In this document: positions 28,566 to 38,712 of the stretch, piece after piece | Numbering within the stretch: the first letter of the stretch is position 1 | Layout: each line of letters opens with the position of its first letter | NCBI RefSeq assembly: GCF_958979055.1 | Contig: NC_084898.1 | Location: 24,269,102 to 24,333,101, forward strand | DNA length: 64,000 nucleotides | Source of the DNA: Alnus glutinosa | Lineage: Eukaryota > Streptophyta > Magnoliopsida > Fagales > Betulaceae | Direction of reading: 5' to 3' | Notes under the pieces: generated by a model | The model's database searches: none | Told to the model about the DNA's origin: nothing | Seen by the model: the letters and a program-made list of their open reading frames with translations, nothing else | Position numbers and translations under genes: made by a program

Positions 28566-28970
28566 TGGGTCTGCTGAGTAAAAATGATGGGCTTCAATAT
28601 ACCAGGAAAATCCAGGATGTCTCTTGTATCTGAGACTGATTACACCCCTTTCCCAAGTAATTGGAGACCCAATCATGAGAAGGCATTGCTTGAATATATA
28701 AGGCTTGAGGATCCAAAAACTTTGGAGGGGCAAAAGAGTTGCATTATTAGGGAGCACGGTCTGGTTTCACCTCAGGATTACACTTTGATGCTTGTTTGGA
28801 ACTATAAAAGGAATGCTAACATGATGGATCAGCTTTCCCTGCTAAAAAGTGCCAGTAGTAATGCAGGAAAAGACGAGCAGTTGCTGCTGGGCTCAAACCA
28901 AGAGGACCATGATCACGTAACTAAAGAAATGGAAGAAAATAATGAAGGGATTCATGTGGCACAAATGTAA
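28566..28970 (+). pseudogene. Maturase C-terminal fragment (nMAT pseudogene 1)
   Basis: Corresponds to about the last 130 codons of the gene at 18052-20247, starting inside the LLRMGL segment. Differences include a stop (GAGTAAAAA near 28578), an extra AAAATCC after the TRxS region and an ATT codon insertion at about 28745. The rest stays in frame to the same TAA-containing end. No reverse-transcriptase region and no promoter, so it cannot make a maturase. Confidence 0.9.
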
Positions 28971-29962
28971 GGTTGACGTCTTATACGCTGTGCTTGGAAA
29001 GTGTAATTCATCGATAACTGCGCTTAGTACTGGTTAGAGAAAACAAAGCAGTTGATTTCAAAAGCAAAAGAGAGAAAGAACACAAATGTGAATTTCATGT
29101 CACAGATATGTAAGTTATGTTTATGCTTTGTGGTTGAAAAGTGAAATTTTTCTGTGAGGAAGTTTTGTATACTGGTTAGAGGAAGCAAAAATATGCTTGC
29201 TATTGCAATTTTCAAGTGAAACCTTAGCATTGACGAAGTAACAGAGAAGCTTGTATAACTTCAATTTTTTTATTAATTTAGAAATCAGATGATTTCATTG
29301 CATCAGCTGCAACTTCTTGTTGTTTGAGAAATTTGTTTCACATCTCTGCTTGGGTCTTTCAGTTTCAATTGATTATTGATGATTATTTTCCCGTGTTACG
29401 TACATTCCTATAGAAATGGAATAAATGTATTACGAGATGAGAATCTGTGTAGATAAACTTTTGAGTATGAGAGATTAGTTTAGTCCTTCAAGTTTCTGCA
29501 TTTTGTCTGCTCCTGATCTCTATAAATGGTTCCTTTATGTTGCTTAAAGCCCATCAGAAGTCTAGGCAACCAGCACTGATGTCGTGTTTATTGCCGGCCA
29601 GTGTCTTTTGTGGTCTACCTCTATCAGCATATGAGCGTTCTTAAAGGGTTATTAAAGCAGCCCTTATCTCGAGGATCAATGCTAAAAATTATATTTTTAT
29701 CCCACAATGTTAATGCGACAGTCCTAACAGACCCTTGAGGCAATCATTTTTAAAAAAAAAAAATAAAAAAAAAATAAAAAAAAAAATCTTCTTAATATTG
29801 ATTGGTACTGTCACATCAGCATTGTGGCACGTAGGATGGCAGAACCTACATACATGCTATTATTTATTTTCAGTCGTTTTTTAGAAAATCATGAGTTGTA
29901 CTCTTATTTTGCCGCAAAACTCTGGGAAGCCCCTAAAGATTGGCTTAGGTGGAGGCAGGCCA

Positions 29963-30193
29963 TTACTTGAAAGCAAGGACGTACAATAGACTAAAATCCC
30001 AAGGGCTTTTTAGAGATGTTGTTGGCTCAAGAGTTCCAAGCTTACAAACTTGATCGAGGACATAAACAAAATGATGATTCAGGAGCAACCCAACAACCAT
30101 ATGTCTAAATGGTGCCCCAATCTCACCAAAAGCAAACGACTCCAGAGACATGTAAAAAGGGGTGCCCTGAAACTTGAACCTCCAAAATCCCAT
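29963..30193 (-). pseudogene. Duplicated MAPKKK-like kinase fragment
   Basis: The minus strand encodes FQGTPFYMSLESFAFGEI, matching kinase subdomain VIII (GTPxYMSPE, with the conserved Pro changed to Leu). The following frame resembles the subdomain IX neighbourhood with the Asp-Ile-Trp block damaged. It is the counterpart of the fragment at 22030-22440 and is intact over a longer piece here. Non-functional. Confidence 0.55.
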
Positions 30194-30857
30194 TTATAAT
30201 TTACAGTCGTCTCGGCCTTCCTTGACAAAGCCCAAAGTCGGCAATCTTGAGCCGATCATTGTTTGGTGTGGTGGTGCCGGTAAGGGGAGTGGCAATGTTG
30301 GTGAGCTGAAAAAGAGAAAAGGTTTTTTAGAGTTAGTTGTGAACCAAGAGACCTTTAAACGGCGTCAACTCACATAAGCAAAAGAGAGTGACGTTTGGTT
30401 CCCATTTAACCAAAACGACAAAGTTTCATTTAAAAATCCAGCTCAAAACTCTCTAAGCCTAGCCTCCATTGTTTTCACAGCTTGTGTGCTCTAATCTGAG
30501 CCCTCCATTCTTTTCACAGCATGTATGCTGTAGTTTTAATTATAAATGCGACATTTTGAGAAGTCACTTCAATTTGTAAAATTCACCATTTATAATCTCT
30601 TTGCATAAATTAATAGTATGATGACTCTATGCACTCCAATATTGCATATTTACCACTTCTTTTAAGTCAATAATATTTCAAAATACAATTTCACTGGATG
30701 CTTTGATCAAATATGTTGTGAATATCGGATGATGCCTCTTCTTTTTAAATTTTTTTAACTTCTCTGACCTTGTATGACAATACCTCTTCACATGTTCTTT
30801 TACGTAAGCTTTTTAATATAGTTGACTTTTACCAAGAATTTTACATTAATTGTGTAA

Positions 30858-30865
<8 letters not shown>

Positions 30866-30925
<60 letters not shown>
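30866..30925. repeat. (TA)n microsatellite
   Basis: Thirty TA units in the promoter-side flank of copy C, at a place where other units carry only a short A run, so it arose by expansion in this unit. Confidence 0.95.
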
Positions 30926-30928
<3 letters not shown>

Positions 30929-31128
30929 AGAACCTTATGCTCCTAACCAAAGAAATTACTTGAACCAATAGCTATTTTACTAGAATACTTTCGTATTTCC
31001 AAAAGCTACAACTTTTAATAAAGTCTTTTTGAATAATATTTTTTTCAAGGGTTTGAAACTATTTAATCTCAATAAATAGCTTCTATATTGACGTTCAATT
31101 AAGAGAAATTAAAAAATGAGAGAATAAG

Positions 31129-31545
31129 ATGTTTAGGAAAAATATGACAAAACTTATGTTGGTAATGATGGAGTTGATTATCATCGTTATACTCAAAGTG
31201 CATGCTAATGATCCTACTACTCCCTCTTCTGGTCCCACAACACTACCAATCGGCCTTCATCTCTTCCAACTTGATAATACGGATACAAGTTATATTGATC
31301 ATTTCATTGAAACCACATTCAAGAAGTGTAAATTAACATAACCATTTTTTACAACTCAACATCTTCTTAAATGCCTTTTTTAGAGTCCAATGCATCCTAA
31401 AGATTTTCCCATCAGCCTTCGTGATATGAAGTTAGTTTGCTTTAAGCATTGTTATATGAAATTGAGACTTCTTGGCTATCATCATGCACATTGTCTAGTA
31501 CACTGCTACGAAGAGGAAACGAAGAAGCATAATATCAGGAATTGA
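31129..31545 (+). pseudogene. Cysteine-rich secreted protein, copy C (broken)
   Basis: ATG and signal peptide are intact. The frame stops at 31339-31341, where ACATAACC replaces the ACAGAACC of intact copy F: a Glu codon has become TAA. A further TAG lies in the CLF region (TTTTTTAGAG at about 31380). The remainder to the TGA at 31543-31545 still aligns to copies F and G, with the distal CxxxC present but one damaged stretch near 31425. The same TAA occurs in copy A, so the mutation predates their separation or was spread by conversion. IDHC subfamily. Confidence 0.9.
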
Positions 31546-31943
31546 TAAGCTTCGAGTTTGGTAAGTAGTTCCCAACTACTTCTCTAGCTCTCTTTATGGA
31601 TATGCATGAAAATACATGTACAGTTGTGAAGAAGATGTTATTCCACAATATACACACACACACACAATGTTTCTCATATATTGCAAAAGAACACTTACAT
31701 TTTTTTCTTTTACATTTTTAGGATAGCAATAGATGGTTCATTATTAATTTTTGGTTTCTTTAGAAAGTTATATTTAATCTCTTTAAACTGACACCTTTTT
31801 TTTTCTTTTTCTTTTTTTTCTTTTTTTTTTTTAATTTTAGCAAACAAACCAAATTATCATTTATGCTACTTAGCTTATTCAAACTACTGTTTCATTGAAA
31901 TTTACTTACTCTGTTATATTTTTGTATTAAAGTGGATGAAATG

Positions 31944-31994
<51 letters not shown>

Positions 31995-33600
31995 TTTACA
32001 AACGCAAGCTTTGAGCACTTAAAATTAAAATTTGGCACGAGCCCATCTTGTGCTTAAATTTCTTTTCATTTTAGTCGTTAAAATCTAAAGGTGGGTGTGT
32101 AAATAGGGAAAAAAAAATGTAGTTTTGAATGGGTCAAATGTCGGAAATTGAAGTTTGAATGTGCTTTTGCGAAAGATTGTCAGTTTAGGGGGGATCAAGT
32201 GCATGTAATTTTCCTTTTTATTTTTATTCTCCACCACATTACGACTTGTTGCTCATTCCCCTTTATATAATTGATATACATCAAGCCAGTCTCATTTTTT
32301 TGAATTTGTATTGATGGTTTCTAGGTGACTAAGATGACATTGTAGATTGGCGAGCTAGATCATGAATGTTTGGATAGTATAGATATATAATAACTCGTAG
32401 TTTTCTTGCTTATGCTTTGGTGATTTGGACTGTAATAAGGGGCTCGATGGACTTATGCTTTGCTGGTTTACCTTGTTATGTCCTGTTAGAAATATAATCA
32501 TACATTGTGGAATAAAATATATTCGATACCTCTTATAATGTACCGAAACAAAATTGATCTTACGTAGTTGTTCCACATGCTTTGCTCTTGTATTCTTCTC
32601 TCGATGGTAAAACATATTACTAGAGCAATACCCATGCAATTCACAGTCTAATGCCTTCCACATATTCAGAAAACAATAGAGATGAATATACATAGTGCCA
32701 TACGTTTTTCCCAAAGACATTTTTGTCTTTTTCTTTTTTTCTTTTTCTATTAGAAAATCAACTACTGCAGTGCATTGTTTATATACAATCCATTTTGTAT
32801 ATAACCGTTATTCCTTACTACAAGCATTACCTCCTTTGGTGTTGCAACATGTCTCTTGGAGAAGTGGGAAAACGATTTTGGCTTGCCCACTTTGGGCGCC
32901 AATCATTTCTACATCTCCCACTTGCACACAGTGGGCATAACAATACAACTATGCATGCATCTTTCCATCTATTTTCAATCGTGTTCATATTGGCAAATAG
33001 ACTGTGCGACCATCGAGCACACCTACAAAAAAGGTTGGGAGCACTATACCAAATCTTGTAAGGACCAGCATAGAACATCCCTATTAGTGTCTCATTATAC
33101 CTCGACTCAATTGATCACATCATATTAAGCATCTCTAATCCCTCTCAAGGCCAATACCTCAGAGCAATGCTTGACCTCCACAAAATATTATGTACCCACA
33201 GTTATGTCATAGCCTCCAAGAAGCAACATAACTTGCTAGCAGTGAATACACAAACATAATACAAATGTGTTATCAAATTGTCTTCCCTTTGCCCTTATGT
33301 CAGTCAATTTCAGTCCAGCCACTTTCCCAGCAATGCCCTTTAGGCTGCATCATTCAAGGTCATAGGCAACATACCAAAGTAGCAAACACTAAAACCTCAA
33401 CATTCTGACACAGTCAAAATGTCTCATTGGGCATAAATAAGGAACAATGACCTATGTGACTCACATGGTGAAGAAACAGGGATCGATTCACTCACATCAA
33501 CTATCGGTCGCATAAGGGACTTTCCTTTCTAGTGTTCATGTGTTACTAAATGTTATGACATTTATCAATTGAAGAGTAAAACGTTGTAACATTTATATTT
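31546..33600. other. Array-unit spacer with a foreign insertion
   Basis: Matches the spacers after copies D (36540-37500) and F (60250-61080), except for about 1.03 kb from roughly 32487 to 33515 that starts TGTTAGAAATATAATC and is absent from the others. It looks LTR-like but has no coding domain or clear target duplication. A (TTA)n microsatellite lies at 31946-31993. No gene. Confidence 0.55.
31946..31993. repeat. (TTA)n microsatellite
   Basis: Sixteen TTA units downstream of copy C; the equivalent place after copy F has only a poly-T run. Confidence 0.95.
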
Positions 33601-34264
33601 AATGAAATGAAGTTATAGTTCTCGAGGTTTATGGTGCCTTGATGCTTTTAAAAGATGATTTTGTGGTATCTTAAATTATTATGTATTGACGTTCGTAGTC
33701 TAGTGTGCTTTTATATTTTCCGGTGATCATATAGTACCAAAAAAAAAAATCCGTCGCAAGCCAAATCACTCTGCCTCCCTTAAAAGGGCACTACAATCAG
33801 AATGATCAATTTAAAAAACCATAGTTACAAAAGAAATTAATTTTAGAAATTGAAAACTTTGGCATTAAATTGAAATCTTGTGAAAATTAAACCAAGGATT
33901 AGGTATAGATTTTTCCTTATCATTACAACAATAACAAGCCTTTTTAGCCCTTTGATGCTCCTTTTATTTTGAGATATTCTCAAGACAGATAATGAAAGAA
34001 GGTATCTTATTGACAATAGGATGAATGTTGGCAATTGATCATGCATTACCCGCCATCTAAATGGCCTTGAGCCTACTAAAAACATTTTCTTCTTGAACGT
34101 ACGAGATCTACAATGGTTAATATTTATGTTATGACGATCTACAACGACTATATATTGGTTAACGAATTTTGGCAGAAAATTACAGCAAGTATATATTTAA
34201 TAATAATTAAATTACTATGATCAATAAAAATCATTGGCTTAAGCATGTGATTTTAGTCATTTGT

Positions 34265-34700
34265 ATGAGGGATCTACCTTCAAATATACCTTTGTGCCCA
34301 TTGCAACCTAGTGGCGTTATGGTGTGGAGATGCACCTCCAATGGTCTTTTCGAAGTCTACCTTATCAAACACACACATGTATACCTACTTACCGACTCTT
34401 TTAGCCTCTCCTCGTCCCTTACTCTTCACAATTCTGACTTCTAACATCAATGAGAAAAGTCTGAACAGAATATGAGGCTGCTTGCCGATTTGTTTAGTGA
34501 GGAGGCTAGGAGGCTCGGACCATAGCAAATATACCTTTGTGCCCATTGCAACCCAGTGGTGTTATGGTGTGGAGATGCACCTCCAATGGTCTTTTCTAAG
34601 TCCTACCTTATCAAACACACACATAACACCTACTTACCCAGCCGGCCCTTTCAGCCTCTCCTCGTCCCTTACTCTTCACAATTCTGAGTTCTAACATCAA
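34265..34700. repeat. Direct duplication of about 245 bp within the unit spacer
   Basis: CAAATATACCTTTGTGCCC occurs at 34281 and 34526, each followed by the same block ending near CTTCACAATTCTGA. The spacer after copy F has the same pair (about 61915 and 62150), so the local duplication predates duplication of the whole unit. Confidence 0.8.
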
Positions 34701-35657
34701 TGAGAAAGGTTTGGTTCACAAACAATATTATTCAAACATTGGTGAGATAGGGTTGATGATGGAGTGAGGATCCACCCATTCACATGTCACAACAAATTAA
34801 AAATTAACATATCTTATATATTAATATGGAGCAAGTTGATGATGGAGGCAACCATTGAATTGTTAATCTCTTCTTTAGCGATCTTTAATTTTTTAAATAG
34901 CAAAGCATCAGTTAGTATATGCAAAGGAAAAACAATTAAAAAATTGTTGCCACTTTTCTTTTATGAAAGATTATGAATTCTATAGCGTACGTGATCATTA
35001 AGAATTAAATGAATCGAGATTATTAAGGTACTTAGACAATTTATGTGAAAATTGCTAATTTTATCTTGCATATATAACTAAACTTTTGATTACTGCTAGC
35101 TTTTGTCTTTACATATTTTCTTTTTGTCTTTCACTTATTTTCTAGTATCGCATGTAGATTCCCTCCTTCAAATATCTCTTCATAATTGTAATAATTTATT
35201 TGTTTTTTTTACTAGTTCTCTTTATTATAAATGCGATATTTTGAGAAGTCAATTCAATTTGTAACATTCACTATTTTTAATCGTTTTTCATAAATAAATA
35301 GTATGATGACTCTATACACTATAATATTGCATATTTAGCTTGGATGATGATACCTCTTCACATGTTCTTTTAGCTAAGTTTTCTAATATAGTTGACTTTT
35401 ACCAAGAATTTTACATTAATTTTGTAAATAAAATAAAAATAAAAAAAAATTGTAAAACCTTATGCTCCTAGTCAAAGACGTTACATGAATCAATAGCTAT
35501 TTTACTAGAATCTTTCGTATTTCGAAAAGCTACAACTTTTAAAAACTCTTTTTGAATTAAAAGTTTGTTTTTTCAAGGGTCAAAAGCTATTTAATCTCAA
35601 TAAATAGTCTTTATATTGACATTCAATTAAGGGAATTTCTAAAGTGAGAGAAATAAG

Positions 35658-36068
35658 ATGTCTATGAAAAGTATGACAAAACTTATGTTGGTAATGATGG
35701 AGTTGATTATCCTCGTAATACTCAAAGTACATGCTAATGATCCTACGGCTCTCTCTTCTGCTCCCACAATACTACCAACCGGCCTTCATCTCTTCGAACT
35801 TGATAATGTGGAAAAGAGATACATTGAGAAATGTTGTATTCAAGACACATTCCAGAAGTGTAAATTAAAAGAACCATTTTGTACAGCTGAACATCTTCTT
35901 GAATGCCTTTTTAAGAGTCCAATGCATTTTAAAGATTTTCCCATCGAAGTTGGTGATATGGCATTAGATTGCTTTAAGTATTGTTATAAGAAATTGAAAC
36001 TTCGTGGCTATCGTCATGCACGTTGTATTGTAAGCTGCTACAATAAGGAAATGAAGAAGCATGTATAA
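35658..36068 (+). CDS. Small secreted cysteine-rich protein, copy D (136 aa)
   Basis: An intact frame of the same unrecognised family, CC subfamily (IEKCC). Signal peptide 1-26, linker 28-41, then Cys 59, 60, 68, 75, 83, 105, 109, 123, 127. CFKYC and CIVSC form the terminal pair, spaced by 13 residues. Nine cysteines leave one unpaired in the monomer. The tail is shortened (KKHV) compared with KKHNIKN elsewhere because an inserted GT (CATGTATAATATC) moves the stop. The 3'-UTR intron (donor 36097, acceptor ending 36534) has been enlarged by a TRIM retrotransposon. The upstream flank lacks about 130 bp present in other units (junction near 35340). Confidence 0.85.
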   Translation: MSMKSMTKLMLVMMELIILVILKVHANDPTALSSAPTILPTGLHLFELDNVEKRYIEKCCIQDTFQKCKLKEPFCTAEHLLECLFKSPMHFKDFPIEVGDMALDCFKYCYKKLKLRGYRHARCIVSCYNKEMKKHV

Positions 36069-36096
36069 TATCAAGAATTGATAAGCTTCAAGTTTG

Positions 36097-36534
36097 GTAA
36101 GTGGTTCCCAAGTACTTCTCTAGCTCTCTTTATGGATATGGATGAAAATACACAGTTGTGAAGATGTTATTCTACAAAATATATATATTGTTAAAGTGTC
36201 TCACATAGTCAAGAGATACATGACCTGAACACTTTATAAACCGTGGACACGCATCCTCTCTCAAGACGTCTTTTGAGAGTGAATTAGGCTCATGCACTTT
36301 TACATGGTATTAGAGAGGGTTCATTGGACGATGATGGACATTTTCCTCTCAATGTTGAACTCGTGTTTGGCCAAAAACATTTACACGTCAAGGGGCGTGT
36401 TAAAGTGTCTCACATCGATAAGAGATACATGACATGAACACTTTATAAGTCATAGACACTCATCCTCTCTTAAGAAGTCTTTTAAGAGTGAGTTAGGCCC
36501 ATAGACTTTAACATTTTTTCTTTTACATTTCCAG
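36097..36534 (+). other. Enlarged 3'-UTR intron of copy D
   Basis: The donor GGTAAGTGG at 36097 and the acceptor TTTACATTTCCAG ending at 36534 match the splice signals of copy B. The intron is 438 nt instead of 169 because of the TRIM insertion. Confidence 0.5.
36189..36513 (+). mobile_element. TRIM (miniature LTR retrotransposon), 325 bp
   Basis: Two 116-bp direct terminal repeats (36189-36304 and 36398-36513) both begin TGTTAAAGTGTCTCACAT and end in CA. Directly after the left one, TGGTATTAGAG matches the initiator-Met tRNA primer-binding site with one change. CAAGGGGCG precedes the right one as a polypurine tract. The 93-bp interior has no gene. No target duplication is evident, perhaps because the left flank is a TA run. 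Repeats differ at several sites, so the insertion is not very recent. Confidence 0.85.
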
Positions 36535-36684
36535 GATAGCAATAGAAAGTTCATTATCAATATTTTGTTTCTTGAGAAAATTATATTTAATTTCCTTTAG
36601 CTGACACTTTTTTTTTTTAGCAAATTATCATTTATGCTACTTGGCTCATTCAAACTATTGTTTCATTGAAATTTACATACTCTG

Positions 36685-36685
<1 letters not shown>

Positions 36686-36735
<50 letters not shown>
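36686..36735. repeat. (TA)n microsatellite
   Basis: Simple TA run downstream of copy D. Confidence 0.95.
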
Positions 36736-36739
<4 letters not shown>

Positions 36740-37763
36740 ATATATTTGTATTAAAGTGGATGAATAGTTTCACATATGATTGCACGGGAAAATGTTTTAC
36801 TTAAAATACCAAAATTACTCTTCAATCACTTTTACCCCCCTCTGTTTTTTCTTTTCTTTTTTGTTTTTAACAAATGGAAACTTTGAGCATTTCAACTTAA
36901 AGTTCTTTTGCTGAAATTTCATTCAATTTTAGTCCTTATAATCTAAAGTTGGGGGTTATAGAAAAATAAAAATAAAAATGTAGTTTTGAATGTGTCAAAT
37001 GTTGGAAATTGAAATTTTAATGTGTTTTTACGAAAGATTGTCAATTTAAGGAGATCATGTGTAATTTTTTCTTTTTATTTTTATTCTCCACCACATTACG
37101 ACTTGTTGCCGATTCTCTTTTATCTAATTTATATACACCAAGCTTGTCTCACTTTTTGAATTTGTATTGATGATTTTTTGTAGGTTGGTGAGTGAGATCT
37201 TGATTATTTGGATAGTATGGCCGGATATATAATAACTCATAGTTTTCTTGCCTATGCTTTGGTGATTTGGGCTGTGTAATAAGGGGCTCGATGTACTTAT
37301 GCTTTGCTAGTTTACCTTGTTATGTCCTTTGGGTTTGAGTATACGATATGACATGTATTTTTCAAGAGATTGGACTTTCCTTTCTAGTGTTCACGTGTTA
37401 CTAAATGCCGAGGCCCAAAACCTTGTGGCTTCTATGTTGTGAAGAAAAATGTTATGACATGTATCAATTGAAGAGTAAGACTTTGTAACATTTATATTTT
37501 TAATGAAATGACGTTATAGTTCTTGAGGTTTATGGTGCCTCGGTGCTTTTAAAAGATGATTTTGTGGTATCTTAAAAGTAGACTCCAACCTTGAAACCGA
37601 GTTCAATAGAAGAGAATTTCATCTCAAACACTAATTATTAAAAGTGATTACGAAGTCTCAAGTGATTGAATTTTAGATGATGAGAAAGGGTAGTCAACAT
37701 TAATAGAACTTGTTGTCAATTGTATATGGACCCAAGAGCATTTGCACATAGACCCAATGATGA

Positions 37764-38046
37764 GTGAGAACTTCACCACTAGCATATCCCTATATGTTTC
37801 TGGCTTTCATCATAGACCTTGGAGAATTCCAAAATAATGGGTGTTCTGAATTACGGTGTGGAGGCCATGGCCCAACGATCCGATTTCCCTTCCGAGTTAA
37901 CAGCCAACCAGAGCCGGGTATCCTGGGTTTTTTTAATCTCTTTTGCACTAATATGAATGATATAGTGGTTGAGCTGCCGATTTCAGTAAAGCTTTTTGTC
38001 AAACAGATTGACTACAAAGCTTCAAGCATACATGTTTCCTTTTTAT
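37764..38046 (+). pseudogene. GUB_WAK_bind domain fragment (ATL20-22/LRK10L-like)
   Basis: The frame encodes NNGCSELRCGGHGPTIRFPF, then ELPISVKLFVKQIDYKASSI, a close fit to the extracellular galacturonan-binding domain of wall-associated-kinase-like receptors and of RING-H2 ATL20-22 proteins. The usual His-Cys-Gly between the two blocks is missing, and the protein ends in TGA just after the domain. No kinase or RING part follows, and there is no proper signal peptide upstream of the internal Met. It is a truncated gene remnant stranded between array unit D and the telomere-like block. Confidence 0.7.
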
Positions 38047-38149
38047 GAAGAGTGAGATATGAAGGTTTAGAAGCTCTTAACTCACAATACGTAACTCATC
38101 TTATGCATGTGATGCGTGAGATGTAAACCACAACATTAATAAGACTTAC

Positions 38150-38290
38150 CCTTTTCTACGGGACAAAACGAGATTGCTCTTCTTCTCATAGACTCTGTGT
38201 GAAATTGGTTTGCCTGGGGTTACAATCTTTGCAGTAGCTTCAAGGGCTTTCCGGCGAGGCAACAAGTACATAGGAGCCATGTGGGCCCAC
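38150..38290 (-). other. Possible orphan exon, unknown protein
   Basis: The minus strand has an open stretch of about 43 residues beginning APMYLLPRRKALEATAK, with a basic, non-repetitive composition. It ends at a good donor (G|GTAAGTC, 38143-38149). The codon pattern looks protein-like, unlike its surroundings. No partner exon was found and I do not recognise the protein. Confidence 0.3.
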
Positions 38291-38489
38291 AATACAAGGA
38301 GAACAAACTAGTACTCCAGCTGTTTCTTTCCCGGTTCGAAAGTGAGGGTAAAATAGGAAGAAAAAATTAATAAAAACACATGTGATGCGCACGTGATGCG
38401 TTGACCGTTTGATTTAACATTGTGTTGTTAATATTTTTTTATAAAAAAAATCCTTAATTTTTTTTAAATAACGAACTTGTTAAGGATCG

Positions 38490-38633
38490 CCTTAACAATC
38501 CTTGTATAAAGGAAAAATATATAAAAAAAATACAAAACCTATAATTAATACTATACATGCATAATTCGCGTAAGCGGTTTAAAAACCATATACATGCATA
38601 ATGACTCGTATATAACCTAACCTTAGATTTGTG

Positions 38634-38712
<79 letters not shown>

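Larger units (their letters stand above)
28559..30540 (+). repeat. Duplicated maturase 3' region plus half of the TIR element
   Basis: 28559-29948 repeats about 19849-21180 (maturase C-terminus and 3' flank) at high identity. From 29949 it jumps to sequence matching 22170-22629, the right part of the kinase-carrying element, so roughly 1 kb including the left inverted repeat is missing. The copy keeps a longer right arm (30490-30540) than the source. It sits between cysteine-rich copies B and C. Confidence 0.88.

Noticed and set aside
34217..34694. Two related 70-75-aa frames as a gene pair
   Set aside because: They come from a direct repeat in the unit spacer; the same repeat after copy F lacks matching frames.
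36189..36304. snRNA-type USE in GTCTCACAT
   Set aside because: It differs from RTCCCACATCG, is part of the TRIM terminal repeat, and no snRNA follows.
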